This document shows positions 8,493 through 17,349 of a DNA stretch of 64,000 nucleotides, one piece after another (within the stretch, counting starts at the first letter, position 1; every line of letters starts with the position of its first letter). Source of the DNA: Sphingopyxis sp. KK2 (GTDB lineage: Bacteria > Pseudomonadota > Alphaproteobacteria > Sphingomonadales > Sphingomonadaceae); assembly GCF_001990265.1 (NCBI RefSeq), contig NZ_LYVN01000004.1, positions 1 through 64,000 of the forward strand, read 5' to 3'. The position numbers were made by a program, and so were the translations under genes. The notes beneath the pieces are model-generated. The model was not told where the DNA came from. It searched no databases and saw only the letters and a program-made list of their open reading frames with translations.

Positions 8493-11306
8493 ATGTCCGA
8501 GAAGAATCATCTCTATCTGGTCGACGGCTCCGGTTACATCTTCCGCGCCTATCACCGCCTGCCGCCGCTGACGAACCCGCAGGGAACCCCCGTCGGCGCG
8601 GTCTATGGCTATACGACGATGTTGTGGAAGCTCGCGAAGGACCTGCACGACGCCGACGGGCCGACGCATCTCGCGGTGATCCTTGACCATAGCAGCCAGT
8701 CGTTCCGCAACCAGATCTACGATCAGTATAAAGCAAACCGCCCCGAACCGCCCGAGGATCTGCGCCCGCAATTCCCGCTGATCCGCGACGCGACCCGCGC
8801 CTTCTCGCTGCCGTGCATCGAGCTTGAGGGCTTTGAGGCCGACGATCTCATCGCAAGCTATACCGAGGCGGCGGTCGCCGCGGGCTGGGACGTCACCATC
8901 GTCTCGTCCGACAAGGATCTGATGCAGCTCGTCCGCGAACCCACCGACGGATCGCCGCACGTCGACATGCTTGACACGATGAAGAATGTCCGCATCGGGC
9001 TCGACGGCGTGAACGAGAAGTTCGGGGTCACCCCCGACCGCGTCGGCGACGTGCTCGCGCTGATGGGCGACAGCGTCGACAATGTTCCCGGCGTGCGCGG
9101 GATCGGGCCGAAGACCGCGACCAAGCTGATCGTCGAATATGGCGACCTCGAAAGCGCGCTCGCGGGCGCCGAGACGATGAAGGCGTCGAAGCTGCGCGAC
9201 AATCTGATCGAACATGCCGACATGGCGCGGCTGTCGCGCGTGCTGGTCGAACTGAAGCGCGACACGCCGCTGCCCGACACACTCGATCAATTGAAGCTCG
9301 GCGCGATCCCGCCGGCACCGCTCAAGGCCTTTCTCGACGAACATGGCTTCCGCTCGCTGTCGGCGAAGATCGACACCGGCGCGACGCCGGGCGGCCCGCC
9401 GACGCTGCCGCGCGCCAGCGCCGCGCCCGCTACGGCGCCCGCCGGGCCATCGACGCCCACCCTGCCCGTCTGGCCCGCGATCGACCGTTCGCTCTACGAG
9501 ACGGTGACGACCATCGACGCGCTCGATCGCTGGATCGCCGAGGCGAAAGCGGCCCATGTCGTCGCGGTCGACACCGAAACCGCGACGCTCGACAGCGTCA
9601 CCGGCGAGCTTGTGGGGGTCAGCCTGTCGACCGGTCCGGGCAAGGCCTGCTACATCCCGCTCGGCCATGGCGGCACCGACATGTTCGCCGAAAAGCCCGA
9701 GCAGATTCCCTTCAACGAAGCGATCGACCGGCTGCGACCCCTCTTGGCAGACGACGCGGTGCTCAAGGTCGGGCACAACCTCAAATATGACATCGGCGTG
9801 CTCGCGCAGCACGGACTGACCGTCGCGCCCTATGACGACACGCTGGTGATGAGTTTCGCGCTCGACGCGGGCAAGCATCAACACGGGATGGACGAGCTGG
9901 CGAAACTCCACCTCGACCATGTCTGCCTGTCGTTCAAGGAGGTATGCGGCACCGGCAAGTCGCAGATCAGCTTCGCCGAGGTGCAATTGCCGCGCGCGAC
10001 CGAATATGCCGCCGAGGACGCCGAAGTGACCTGGCGGCTGTGGAAGCTGCTCAAGCTGCGCCTGCCGCTCGAAGGCGGCACCCGCGTCTACGAGATGGTC
10101 GACCGTCCTTTGGCGGCGATCGTCGAGACGATGGAGCGCGCCGGCATCACCGTCGACCGCGACTATCTCGCGCGCCTGTCGGGTGAGTTCGCGACCGAAA
10201 TGCTGCGCATCGAGGGCGAAATCCACACCCTCGCGGGCCAGCCCTTCGCCATCGGCAGCCCGAAACAGCTCGGCGAAATCCTCTTCGACAAGCTCGGCCT
10301 CAAGGGCGGGCGCAAGGGCAAGTCGGGCGACTGGTCGACCGACCAGAACGAACTCGAACGGCTCGAACGCGACGGCGTGCCGATCGCGAGGCTGATCCTC
10401 GAATGGCGCCAGCTCGCCAAGCTCAAGTCCACCTACACCGATGCGCTCCAGCAACAGGTCAATGCCAGGACCGGCCGCGTCCACACCAGCTACAGCCTCG
10501 TCGGCGCGCAGACCGGGCGGCTGTCCTCGACCGACCCCAATCTCCAGAACATCCCGATCCGGACCGAGACGGGGCGCCAGATCCGCGACGCGTTCATCGC
10601 CGCGCCCGGCCATGTGCTGATCGCCGCCGACTATAGCCAGATCGAGCTGCGGCTGGCCGCGCATATGGCCGATGTCCCCGAGCTCAAGGAAGCCTTTGCG
10701 CAGGGACAGGACATCCATGCCGCGACCGCGATCGAGCTGTTCGGCGAGGTCAACCGCGATACGCGCGGCAAGGCGAAGACGGTCAATTTCTCGATCCTCT
10801 ACGGCATCTCGCGCTGGGGCCTCGCGGGGCGGCTCGAAGTCACCCCCGACGAAGCCCAAGCACTGATCGCGCGTTATTTCGAGCGTTTCCCGGGGATCAG
10901 CGACTATATCACCGACACGCTCGAAAGCGCGCGCGCCAAGGGCTATACCGAAACCCTGTTCGGCCGGAAGACCTGGTTCCCGCGCATCAAGGCGCCGAAC
11001 CAGAACGAGCGCGCGGGCAGCGAGCGCGCCGCGATCAACGCGCCAATCCAGGGCACCAGCGCCGACCTTATCAAGCGCGCGATGGCGCGCATGCCCGCCG
11101 CGCTCGCCGATGCCGGCCTGTCCGACGTCAAGATGCTCCTCCAGGTCCATGACGAACTCGTCTTCGAGGCGCCCGAGGACAAGGCCGAAGCCGCCGGCGC
11201 GGTCATCCGCCGCGTGATGATGGGCGCCGCCGAACCCGCACTGACGCTGTCGGTCCCGCTGGAGGTCGAGGTCGGGGTCGGCAAGAGCTGGGGCGAGGCG
11301 CATTGA
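8493..11306 (+). CDS. polA: DNA polymerase I
   Basis: PolA fills gaps, removes RNA primers and serves in excision repair. The 937-residue protein has all three domains. The N-terminal 5'-3' exonuclease starts LYLVDGSGYIFRAYH. The 3'-5' proofreading domain keeps its acidic residues (DTETATLDS near 355-363 and HNLKYDIGVLAQHG). The polymerase domain holds motif A DYSQIELR (about 711-718), motif B KAKTVNFSILYG (about 761-772) and motif C VHDELVF (about 885-891). An Ala/Pro-rich linker near residues 305-325 joins the first two domains. The stop overlaps the next reading frame region closely, so the following small gene may be co-transcribed. Confidence 0.97.
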   Translation: MSEKNHLYLVDGSGYIFRAYHRLPPLTNPQGTPVGAVYGYTTMLWKLAKDLHDADGPTHLAVILDHSSQSFRNQIYDQYKANRPEPPEDLRPQFPLIRDATRAFSLPCIELEGFEADDLIASYTEAAVAAGWDVTIVSSDKDLMQLVREPTDGSPHVDMLDTMKNVRIGLDGVNEKFGVTPDRVGDVLALMGDSVDNVPGVRGIGPKTATKLIVEYGDLESALAGAETMKASKLRDNLIEHADMARLSRVLVELKRDTPLPDTLDQLKLGAIPPAPLKAFLDEHGFRSLSAKIDTGATPGGPPTLPRASAAPATAPAGPSTPTLPVWPAIDRSLYETVTTIDALDRWIAEAKAAHVVAVDTETATLDSVTGELVGVSLSTGPGKACYIPLGHGGTDMFAEKPEQIPFNEAIDRLRPLLADDAVLKVGHNLKYDIGVLAQHGLTVAPYDDTLVMSFALDAGKHQHGMDELAKLHLDHVCLSFKEVCGTGKSQISFAEVQLPRATEYAAEDAEVTWRLWKLLKLRLPLEGGTRVYEMVDRPLAAIVETMERAGITVDRDYLARLSGEFATEMLRIEGEIHTLAGQPFAIGSPKQLGEILFDKLGLKGGRKGKSGDWSTDQNELERLERDGVPIARLILEWRQLAKLKSTYTDALQQQVNARTGRVHTSYSLVGAQTGRLSSTDPNLQNIPIRTETGRQIRDAFIAAPGHVLIAADYSQIELRLAAHMADVPELKEAFAQGQDIHAATAIELFGEVNRDTRGKAKTVNFSILYGISRWGLAGRLEVTPDEAQALIARYFERFPGISDYITDTLESARAKGYTETLFGRKTWFPRIKAPNQNERAGSERAAINAPIQGTSADLIKRAMARMPAALADAGLSDVKMLLQVHDELVFEAPEDKAEAAGAVIRRVMMGAAEPALTLSVPLEVEVGVGKSWGEAH

Positions 11307-11308
11307 CG

Positions 11309-11791
11309 ATGTGGGTCGCCGCGCTGCTCGCGCTCGCCGCCCCCGAAGTGCCGCCGCCGGCACCGCCGCCGATCGACGCCGCCTCCGACGCGCTTCCCGC
11401 CGAAGACCTGCGCATGATGGCGGCGACGATCGGCCCGCTGACCGCGACGCAGCCGATCGGCGGCGACGCGAAGGCCGACAAGATCCTCCTGCTCGGCCGC
11501 CAAAATGGCACGCCCGTGGTCTCGGGGATGATGGCCGTGCCGCCCGGCGACGCGACGCCCGCGCCGGTCAAGGGAACGCTCGCGATCGTCCGCAGCCGCG
11601 AACGGACGAAAAAGGGCCAGGCCGGCCCGCTTCCCGCCGACCGCGACTTCGTCGCGGCGCACCGCCTGCCCCTCTACCTCATCCTCGTCGGCAAGGGCTC
11701 GACCCAGATCTGGGAGCTCGCCTGGTACGAGGGTCGCGTTCGCCATCGGCCGGTCAACAACAAGGGCGCCGCCGGGCCTTGGCTGGACTGA
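11309..11791 (+). CDS. Hypothetical secreted protein, paralog of the gene at 15283
   Basis: The 160-residue protein opens with a short hydrophobic segment (MWVAALLALAAPE) that looks like a signal peptide, then a Pro-rich linker. It is clearly related to the product at 15283-15786. Both share an acidic start (E-D-x-R), a GG...ADKILLL block, a central I-A-x-V-R strand, an A-x-x-x-x-P-L strand, a WE-x-AW block and the ending GPW-x-D. A TTG at 11303 overlapping the polA stop is an alternative start; the ATG two codons later is preferred. The family is not recognised. Together the two paralogs bracket the HscC/J-protein pair. Confidence 0.7.
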   Translation: MWVAALLALAAPEVPPPAPPPIDAASDALPAEDLRMMAATIGPLTATQPIGGDAKADKILLLGRQNGTPVVSGMMAVPPGDATPAPVKGTLAIVRSRERTKKGQAGPLPADRDFVAAHRLPLYLILVGKGSTQIWELAWYEGRVRHRPVNNKGAAGPWLD

Positions 11792-11964
11792 CCTGAAAGC
11801 CGCATACGACGCGAGGCCGCACCGGCGCGGCGGCGATTGCACCGGGCAAAATCCAAGTTTGAATTGCGGGATGCAAGGATTTGCGGCACCTCGCACGGCA
11901 TAGGGGTGCAGGGGCCGCCGCGAATCAACCGTCGCGGGGCCGATAGAGGGAATCTGGGAATAGG

Positions 11965-13662
11965 ATGATCGTCGGCATCGATTTGGGAACGACCAACAGT
12001 GCGGCTGCAATTTTCGAAAATGGCGAATCCCGACTGATCCCCAACGCGCTCGGCGACCTGCTGACCCCCTCGGCGGTCGCGGTGCTGCCCGACGGCACGA
12101 CTTTGGTCGGCAAGCCCGCGCTCAACCACTGGGCGGTCAAGCCCAGCGAGGCGGTGACCAGCTTCAAACGCTTCATCGGAACCAACCGGACGATCAAGAT
12201 CGGCCGCTTCTCCTTTGGCGCCGAGGATCTGTCGGCGATCGTGCTGCGCAGCCTGAAAGAGGATATCGAGGCTGCGACGGGGCAGGAGGTGACCGAGGCG
12301 ATCATCACCGTCCCCGCCTATTTCAACGACAAGCAGCGCAAGGCGACGCGGCGCGCGGGCGAACTGGCGGGGCTGAAGGTCGCGCGCCTGCTCAACGAGC
12401 CCACCGCCGCAGCGCTCGCCTTCGGCATCGCCGACAAGGAGGATCGCGAGCCCTTCCTCGTCTTCGACCTCGGTGGCGGCACCTTCGACGTGTCGATCGT
12501 CGAAATGTTCGACGCGATCGTCGAGGTCCGCGCCTCGTCGGGCGACAACCGGCTCGGCGGCGACGACTTCACCAATGCGATCGTCACCCACTGGACCGAG
12601 CAATATCAATTCCCCGCCGACGTCCGCAGCAACCTGCTCCAGGCGCGGCTGTTCCAGGCCGCCGACAGCGCGCGGCGCACATTGTCCGAAGCCGACACGG
12701 CCAATGTCACGCTGACCGTCGGCGACCGCCAGTTCGACCTGTCGATCGACGCGACGACCTTCGAAACGCTCGCCGCGCCCTTGCTCACCCGCCTGCGCGA
12801 CCCGATCCTGCGCTCGCTGCGCGACAGCAACCTGCGCATCGAGGCGCTGAGCGACATCGTCCTCGTCGGCGGCGCGACGCGTATGCCGATCGTGCGCAAG
12901 GCGATCACCAAGATGTTCGGGCGATTCCCGAACCATATCGTCCATCCCGACCATGCCGTCGCGATCGGCGCCGCGATCCAGGCCGGGCTCGTCGCACGCG
13001 ACGCCGCGCTCGACGAAGTGCGGCTCACCGACATCTGCCCCTTCACGCTCGGGGTCGAGGTGACCGAATATGACAGCCACGGCCGCCTGCGCGGCGGGCT
13101 CTTTTCGCCGATCATCAGCCGCAACAGCCCGACCCCGATCAGCCGTACCAACAGCTATTCGTCGATGTCGGACAATCAGAGCCAGATCAAACTCAACATC
13201 TACCAGGGCGAATCGCGCGAGGTCGCGAACAACATCCTGCTCGGCACGATGGAATTTCCGATCCCCAAGAAGCCGGCGGGCCAGGTGTCGATCGATTGCC
13301 GCTTCACCTATGACACATCGGGGCTGCTCGACGTCGACGTGACGATCCCCGAGAGCGGCGAGACGCGCTCGATGGTGATCAGCGACGATGCTGACGCGCT
13401 CACCCCCGAACAGCTCGAGGCGCGGCGCGACCAGCTTGCGGCGCTCAAGACCCACCCGCGCGACGTCGCCGAGAACCAATATGTCGTCGGCTGGGCGGCG
13501 CGGCTCTACGAAGAGTTCATCGACGAACGGCGCGAGCATATCGGCCGCATGCTGCTCCATTTCGAAGGCGTGCTCGAAACGCAGGACCCGCGCGCGATCG
13601 AACAGGCACGCGCCGCCTTTTCGGCATCGCTCGAGGAACTCGAAAAGGACCAGCGCCTGTGA
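11965..13662 (+). CDS. hscC: Hsp70 family chaperone, HscC-type
   Basis: The 565-residue protein has the complete Hsp70 ATPase domain: phosphate 1 IDLGTTNSAAA (about 5-15), phosphate 2 DLGGGTFDVS (about 168-177) and adenosine motif LVGGATRMP (about 300-308). The substrate-binding part is short. Total length and the DLLTPSAVAVL block match HscC (Hsc62, 556 residues in E. coli) rather than DnaK (about 640). The C-terminal lid is reduced and there is no EEVD-like tail. In E. coli, HscC works with membrane J proteins DjlB/DjlC encoded beside it; the next gene here looks like such a partner. The 173 bases before it probably hold its own promoter, but none is clear. Confidence 0.9.
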   Translation: MIVGIDLGTTNSAAAIFENGESRLIPNALGDLLTPSAVAVLPDGTTLVGKPALNHWAVKPSEAVTSFKRFIGTNRTIKIGRFSFGAEDLSAIVLRSLKEDIEAATGQEVTEAIITVPAYFNDKQRKATRRAGELAGLKVARLLNEPTAAALAFGIADKEDREPFLVFDLGGGTFDVSIVEMFDAIVEVRASSGDNRLGGDDFTNAIVTHWTEQYQFPADVRSNLLQARLFQAADSARRTLSEADTANVTLTVGDRQFDLSIDATTFETLAAPLLTRLRDPILRSLRDSNLRIEALSDIVLVGGATRMPIVRKAITKMFGRFPNHIVHPDHAVAIGAAIQAGLVARDAALDEVRLTDICPFTLGVEVTEYDSHGRLRGGLFSPIISRNSPTPISRTNSYSSMSDNQSQIKLNIYQGESREVANNILLGTMEFPIPKKPAGQVSIDCRFTYDTSGLLDVDVTIPESGETRSMVISDDADALTPEQLEARRDQLAALKTHPRDVAENQYVVGWAARLYEEFIDERREHIGRMLLHFEGVLETQDPRAIEQARAAFSASLEELEKDQRL

Positions 13663-15260
13663 GCGAATTTCACTGGCCGTGGCCGGTGCTGGGGATTGCG
13701 CCGACCGACGACCGCAAGACGATCCGCGAGGCTTATTCGCGGCTGCTCAAGGCGCTCGACCCCGACGCCGAAACCGAAGCCTTCATGGCGTTGCGCGACG
13801 CGCGCGACGGGGCGCTGTCGGGGCAATTCCTCCACCCGCCGCGCGATGACGGCGAAGAAGAGGATGATTTCGGGCTGGGCATGCCCTTGCCCGAAGGCGG
13901 CGATCAACCGGCGGGCGGCATCGAACCGCTTACCGATGCCGAGCCCGCCGAAAAGCCGGTCTTCACCGTCGAATATAGCGACGCGGACGACAAGAGATTC
14001 AACCGCACCGTCGAACTCTTTCTGGGCGAAGGCGAACTGACGCAGGGCGAGATCGCCGAACTGCACGAACATCTCGACGCCCTGCTGGGCGACGACCGCA
14101 TGGCCGATCTTGGCCATTATGCCCGCGTCGAGGCCTGGCTCGCGCAATTGCTCGCCGAACGCTACCCGCGCGGCGCGGCGCTCTTTCCGCGGATCGCCGA
14201 GCATTTCCAGTGGAGCGAACGCGCGCACGAGCTCGGCATCCATCCCGCCATCCCCTGGCTGTTCAACGCGCATGAAGGCCAGAGCCTGGTGCGCGAGCTT
14301 TCGACCCCCGGCCACAAATATCATCGCGAGTGGGCCGAACTGACGCGCGGAAAGCCGCAGGGGATGCTGTGGATGCGCGCGATCGACAAGCCGCGCATGG
14401 CCAATCTGATCGCCACGGTCCGCCGCGACTACCCGTGGCTCGAACAGGAACATTGGCAACCCGAACTCGTCGCGCGCTGGGAAAAGAAGGCCGCGGGGGG
14501 CACGACCAGCGGCCCGAACCAATGGGTGTGGATCATATTCGTCGTCCTGTTCCTGTCGGCACTCGGGCGTATGATCGGCAGCGAAGGCGCCGCGACGAGC
14601 GGCCCCGAAGCCCCCTCCAAACTTGCCGCATCGGTTGCTGCGGAAGCCAATGTCCTCGACTTCATCCAGACACAATTTCCGCAAGCCGCCGGGGACGGAC
14701 GCACGATCGTCACGCTGCGCAAGGAAAGCCCGCGGGCTTACGAAAAGCTGGCCGAAGTCGCCGGCCGATATGGTGCGCCCGGCGACGCCCGCGATCGCCT
14801 GATGACGAGGGAGATCGACGAAATCTATTTCTACATCATCGACAAGCTGCCGTACAAGACGCAGGTCGCCGACGCCAAATTCCGCGCCGCCACCCTGAAG
14901 GACCTGCAGGACGATGCGCCGTCCTGTACCGCATTCTTCAGGAATCCGCGGTCGTATCTCCGGCAAGGCCGCAACAGCGACGCGCTTTCACCCGAATATC
15001 GCTATCATATGTTCTCGGTCCTCCACGACGAATATGGCGACCGCGAATGGCCCCTGGTCGACAAGACGATGACGATCCCGGGCGAGGTGGTAGGCAAGCT
15101 CATCAAGCGCTCGGGCTTGTCCGAGGAGCGGTTGCGCGCGGCGATCGCGACCGACACGGCGCCCGACGCCGATGTTTGCGCCGCGATGCGCAGCCTGTAC
15201 GAGATCGCGACCGAAATCCCACAGGCGCAGGCGAGCAAGATCTTGCCAGCCATCATGTAA
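13659..15260 (+). CDS. DjlB/DjlC-like J-domain membrane protein, HPD motif changed to DPD
   Basis: The 533-residue protein starts at a GTG that overlaps the hscC stop (GTGA), implying coupled translation. Residues 6-53 form a J-like domain: WPWPVLGIAPTDD, IREAYSRLLK, then DPD at 34-36 where canonical J domains have HPD, and an FMALRDARDGAL helix. An acidic linker and a helical middle region follow. A single membrane segment WVWIIFVVLFLSALGRMI (about 289-306) precedes a C-terminal domain of about 220 residues with a few cysteines. This layout fits the type III J proteins DjlB/DjlC that stimulate HscC. The His-to-Asp change may alter or abolish ATPase stimulation. Confidence 0.8.
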   Translation: MSEFHWPWPVLGIAPTDDRKTIREAYSRLLKALDPDAETEAFMALRDARDGALSGQFLHPPRDDGEEEDDFGLGMPLPEGGDQPAGGIEPLTDAEPAEKPVFTVEYSDADDKRFNRTVELFLGEGELTQGEIAELHEHLDALLGDDRMADLGHYARVEAWLAQLLAERYPRGAALFPRIAEHFQWSERAHELGIHPAIPWLFNAHEGQSLVRELSTPGHKYHREWAELTRGKPQGMLWMRAIDKPRMANLIATVRRDYPWLEQEHWQPELVARWEKKAAGGTTSGPNQWVWIIFVVLFLSALGRMIGSEGAATSGPEAPSKLAASVAAEANVLDFIQTQFPQAAGDGRTIVTLRKESPRAYEKLAEVAGRYGAPGDARDRLMTREIDEIYFYIIDKLPYKTQVADAKFRAATLKDLQDDAPSCTAFFRNPRSYLRQGRNSDALSPEYRYHMFSVLHDEYGDREWPLVDKTMTIPGEVVGKLIKRSGLSEERLRAAIATDTAPDADVCAAMRSLYEIATEIPQAQASKILPAIM

Positions 15261-15282
15261 GCCACGACAAGGCCCGACATCC

Positions 15283-15786
15283 ATGATCGCCCTGCTTCTC
15301 GCCATTCAGTCACCCGTCGACGCCGCACCCGTCCCGCCGCCAGTGGTGGCGACGCCCCCACAGTCCGCCGCCATCCCCGCGATCGCCGACGAGGATATGC
15401 GCCTGTTCGCCGCGCTCAACGGACGCAAGGTCGCGGGACGGCCGGTTGGCGGTCCCTATCCGACCGCCGACAAGATCCTGCTGCTGACACGCGACCGCAA
15501 TGGCCATCCCGACATCGGCGGCAGCCTTGCGATGCCGGTGCGCCAGTCGTTGCCGCCGCCCCCCGTGGGGACGATCGCGGTGGTCCGGTTGCACCAGCGC
15601 TCCGAAACCGTGGTGCCCGGCCCGACCGCCGACGATCTCGCTTTCGTCGCCGCCAACAAGATTCCGCTGTTCGTCATCGGCGAATGGGCGCGCCCCGCCC
15701 CGATGTGGGAGGTCGCCTGGCAGGGCGACGCGGTGCGCTACCGCGTGATCGGCGACGTCGGCGAAATCGGTCCCTGGCAGGATTGA
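15283..15786 (+). CDS. Hypothetical secreted protein, paralog of the gene at 11309
   Basis: The 167-residue protein has a short hydrophobic N-terminus (MIALLLAIQSPVDAAP) followed by a Pro-rich linker. It aligns along its length with the product at 11309-11791, including ADKILLL, the I-A-V-V-R strand, an ADDLAFVAANKIPLFVI block and the ending GPWQD. The strand order and the D-x-x-x-A-x-x-x-x-x-P-L-x-V-I pattern recall the second half of MPN/JAB-like domains, but the metal-binding His-x-His is absent. That relation is only a guess. It lies 22 bases after the J-like gene and ends one base before the convergent DUF805 gene. Confidence 0.7.
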   Translation: MIALLLAIQSPVDAAPVPPPVVATPPQSAAIPAIADEDMRLFAALNGRKVAGRPVGGPYPTADKILLLTRDRNGHPDIGGSLAMPVRQSLPPPPVGTIAVVRLHQRSETVVPGPTADDLAFVAANKIPLFVIGEWARPAPMWEVAWQGDAVRYRVIGDVGEIGPWQD

Positions 15787-16422
15787 TTATTCGGGCTGCG
15801 GCCCAAAGCGATTGGGTCCCGGCGTCCCGGCGCGCAGCAATTCGACGACCAGCACGAGCATCGCGACGCTGGCGACGATCGCCGGCCAGCTGACGCCGAT
15901 TGCCTCGGGCTGCATCTTCGCGATCAGGCCAAAGATGTCGGCGGGCCGACCCGTGCCGCTTTGCGCCGCGAGTTCCGCCGACAGCTTCGGCATCATGCCC
16001 AGCATATGCTCGGTCCGCCGCGCCTGGTCGAAGCCCGTCACGGCCGCAGCAAGCGGCAGGATCAGGGCGAACAGCCCGCTCCTTCCCCGGTCGTGCAGGC
16101 GGCGCGCCGTTGCCGCCAGCAACAGCAGCGCCGCAACGACATGCAGCGCCATGGTGAGATAGATCGAGGTGATCATGCCGTCGACCATCGCGGTCATCGC
16201 TTTCAGATTGGCCGCCTTGGCATCATAACCGGGCTGCATCGCCGCCTGCAGGTCGATCGATGGAAAGGTCAGCACGACCTGCGCGATCATCTGCACGACG
16301 ATCAGCGGGGCAAAGACGAGCGCGAAATAAATCCAGAACTGGACGCGGTCGTCGCGTCCGCGCGGGTCGAAGCTGCCCGCAATCCCGCGCCGCACGATCC
16401 TGCCCATTGAAATATCGGCCAT
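15787..16422 (-). CDS. DUF805 family membrane protein
   Basis: The 211-residue protein has a cytoplasmic N-terminus with RGRDDRVQFW, the entry motif of DUF805 (usually GR-x-x-R-x-x-FW). The second characteristic block, ATARRLHDRGRSGLFAL (about residues 115-131), links two of its four or five membrane segments. DUF805 proteins are widespread inner-membrane proteins of unknown role. The start at 16422 follows GGGGGAAG; a much longer reading frame extends upstream but is a non-coding overlap. The gene is convergent with the paralog at 15283, with stops abutting. Confidence 0.82.
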   Translation of the reverse strand: MADISMGRIVRRGIAGSFDPRGRDDRVQFWIYFALVFAPLIVVQMIAQVVLTFPSIDLQAAMQPGYDAKAANLKAMTAMVDGMITSIYLTMALHVVAALLLLAATARRLHDRGRSGLFALILPLAAAVTGFDQARRTEHMLGMMPKLSAELAAQSGTGRPADIFGLIAKMQPEAIGVSWPAIVASVAMLVLVVELLRAGTPGPNRFGPQPE

Positions 16423-16608
16423 TTGCTTCCCCCTTGCCGTTCCCGGATAGCCGCTTGGCAACGGCGCGCCAAGCGGTGCCCGCGTCGGTCCGCCCCGCCA
16501 TGACGCCAAAGCGCGCTTCCTGCCCTTTTCCCGCCGCAAAATTGCGCTTATGACGCGCGCGTGACGTCTGGCTGACACAGATGTGACGGCTCCCGACGAA
16601 AGGCCGAC

Positions 16609-17283
16609 ATGAGCAGCAATCCCCCGCCGGCGGCGACCACCGTCCGCATCCAGCAGAATATCCTCGCCCGCGGCGAGCGCCGCCTCCTCAACTGGATCTG
16701 CCCGCGCCTGCCCGGCTGGGTCACCCCCGACCAGCTGACGACGCTTGGCTTCCTTGGCGCGGTGATGGTCGCGATGGGCTATATGCTGAGCTGGCTCGGC
16801 CCGGCGTGGCTCTCGCTTTCGATCGCCGGCTATGTCGTCCACTGGTTCGGCGACTCGCTCGACGGCAGCCTCGCGCGCTGGCGCCGGATCGAACGCCCCT
16901 CCTATGGCTATTTCGTCGACCACAGCGTCGACGGGCTCGCGATCTTCCTGATGGTCGGCAGCATCGGGCTCAGCCCCTATATGCGCTTCGACGTCGCGCT
17001 GATCGCGGTGATCGGCTACCTGCTGCTCGCGATCCACAGCTTCCTTGCGGCCAAGGTCGTCGGCGAATTCCGCCTTTCCTACATGGCGGGCGGCCCGACC
17101 GAGCTGCGGCTGATGCTGATCGCGATGACCGCATCGATGCCGATCATCGGCGGCGCCGACGTCAACGGCACCAATTTCTCGCCCTTCGACCTCTTCGGCC
17201 TCGTCGTGTCGAGCATCCTCGTCACGCTGTTCGTGACGCAGAGCTTCGCGACCGCGCGCAGCCTGGCGCACCGCCGCGACTGA
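16609..17283 (+). CDS. CDP-alcohol phosphatidyltransferase family protein
   Basis: The 224-residue inner-membrane enzyme has the complete CDP-alcohol phosphotransferase signature: D82, D85-G86, A89-R90, G100, D104 and D108 in the segment from DSLDG to HSVD. Such enzymes swap CMP of a CDP-linked lipid for an alcohol. The surrounding helices fit a six-TM fold. Its sequence is not obviously PgsA or PssA, which both have other conserved contexts, so the acceptor alcohol (inositol-like, glycerol phosphate, other) is open. It is preceded by a poorly conserved intergenic region and is divergent from the DUF805 gene. Confidence 0.85.
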   Translation: MSSNPPPAATTVRIQQNILARGERRLLNWICPRLPGWVTPDQLTTLGFLGAVMVAMGYMLSWLGPAWLSLSIAGYVVHWFGDSLDGSLARWRRIERPSYGYFVDHSVDGLAIFLMVGSIGLSPYMRFDVALIAVIGYLLLAIHSFLAAKVVGEFRLSYMAGGPTELRLMLIAMTASMPIIGGADVNGTNFSPFDLFGLVVSSILVTLFVTQSFATARSLAHRRD

Positions 17284-17300
17284 CCGCCCCGACTTTTCGC

Positions 17301-17326
17301 TTGACTGTATTGGATGAATAATACAG
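17301..17326 (+). promoter_or_regulatory. -35 element with overlapping perfect inverted repeat (operator candidate)
   Basis: TTGACT at 17301-17306 is a near-consensus -35. A perfect dyad CTGTATT-N8-AATACAG spans 17305-17326, overlapping it. Such spacing is typical of GntR- or TetR-type repressor operators. No clear -10 follows; TACAGC at 17322 is the nearest. It lies 24 bases before the start codon of the gene at 17350, whose ribosome-binding site is GAGGAGGGC. Confidence 0.6.
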
Positions 17327-17349
17327 CTAGGTGAAAAGAGGAGGGCGAT

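Noticed and set aside
7650-11363. A 1237-codon open frame on the minus strand opposite polA
   Set aside because: It is the mirror of a high-GC coding region. The protein is Arg/Asp/Gly-rich with no family motif, while polA on the other strand has all domain signatures.
16423-17271. Extension of the DUF805 reading frame upstream on the minus strand
   Set aside because: The extension lies opposite the CDP-alcohol phosphatidyltransferase gene and is charged and non-membrane. The DUF805 signature and ribosome-binding site support the start at 16422.
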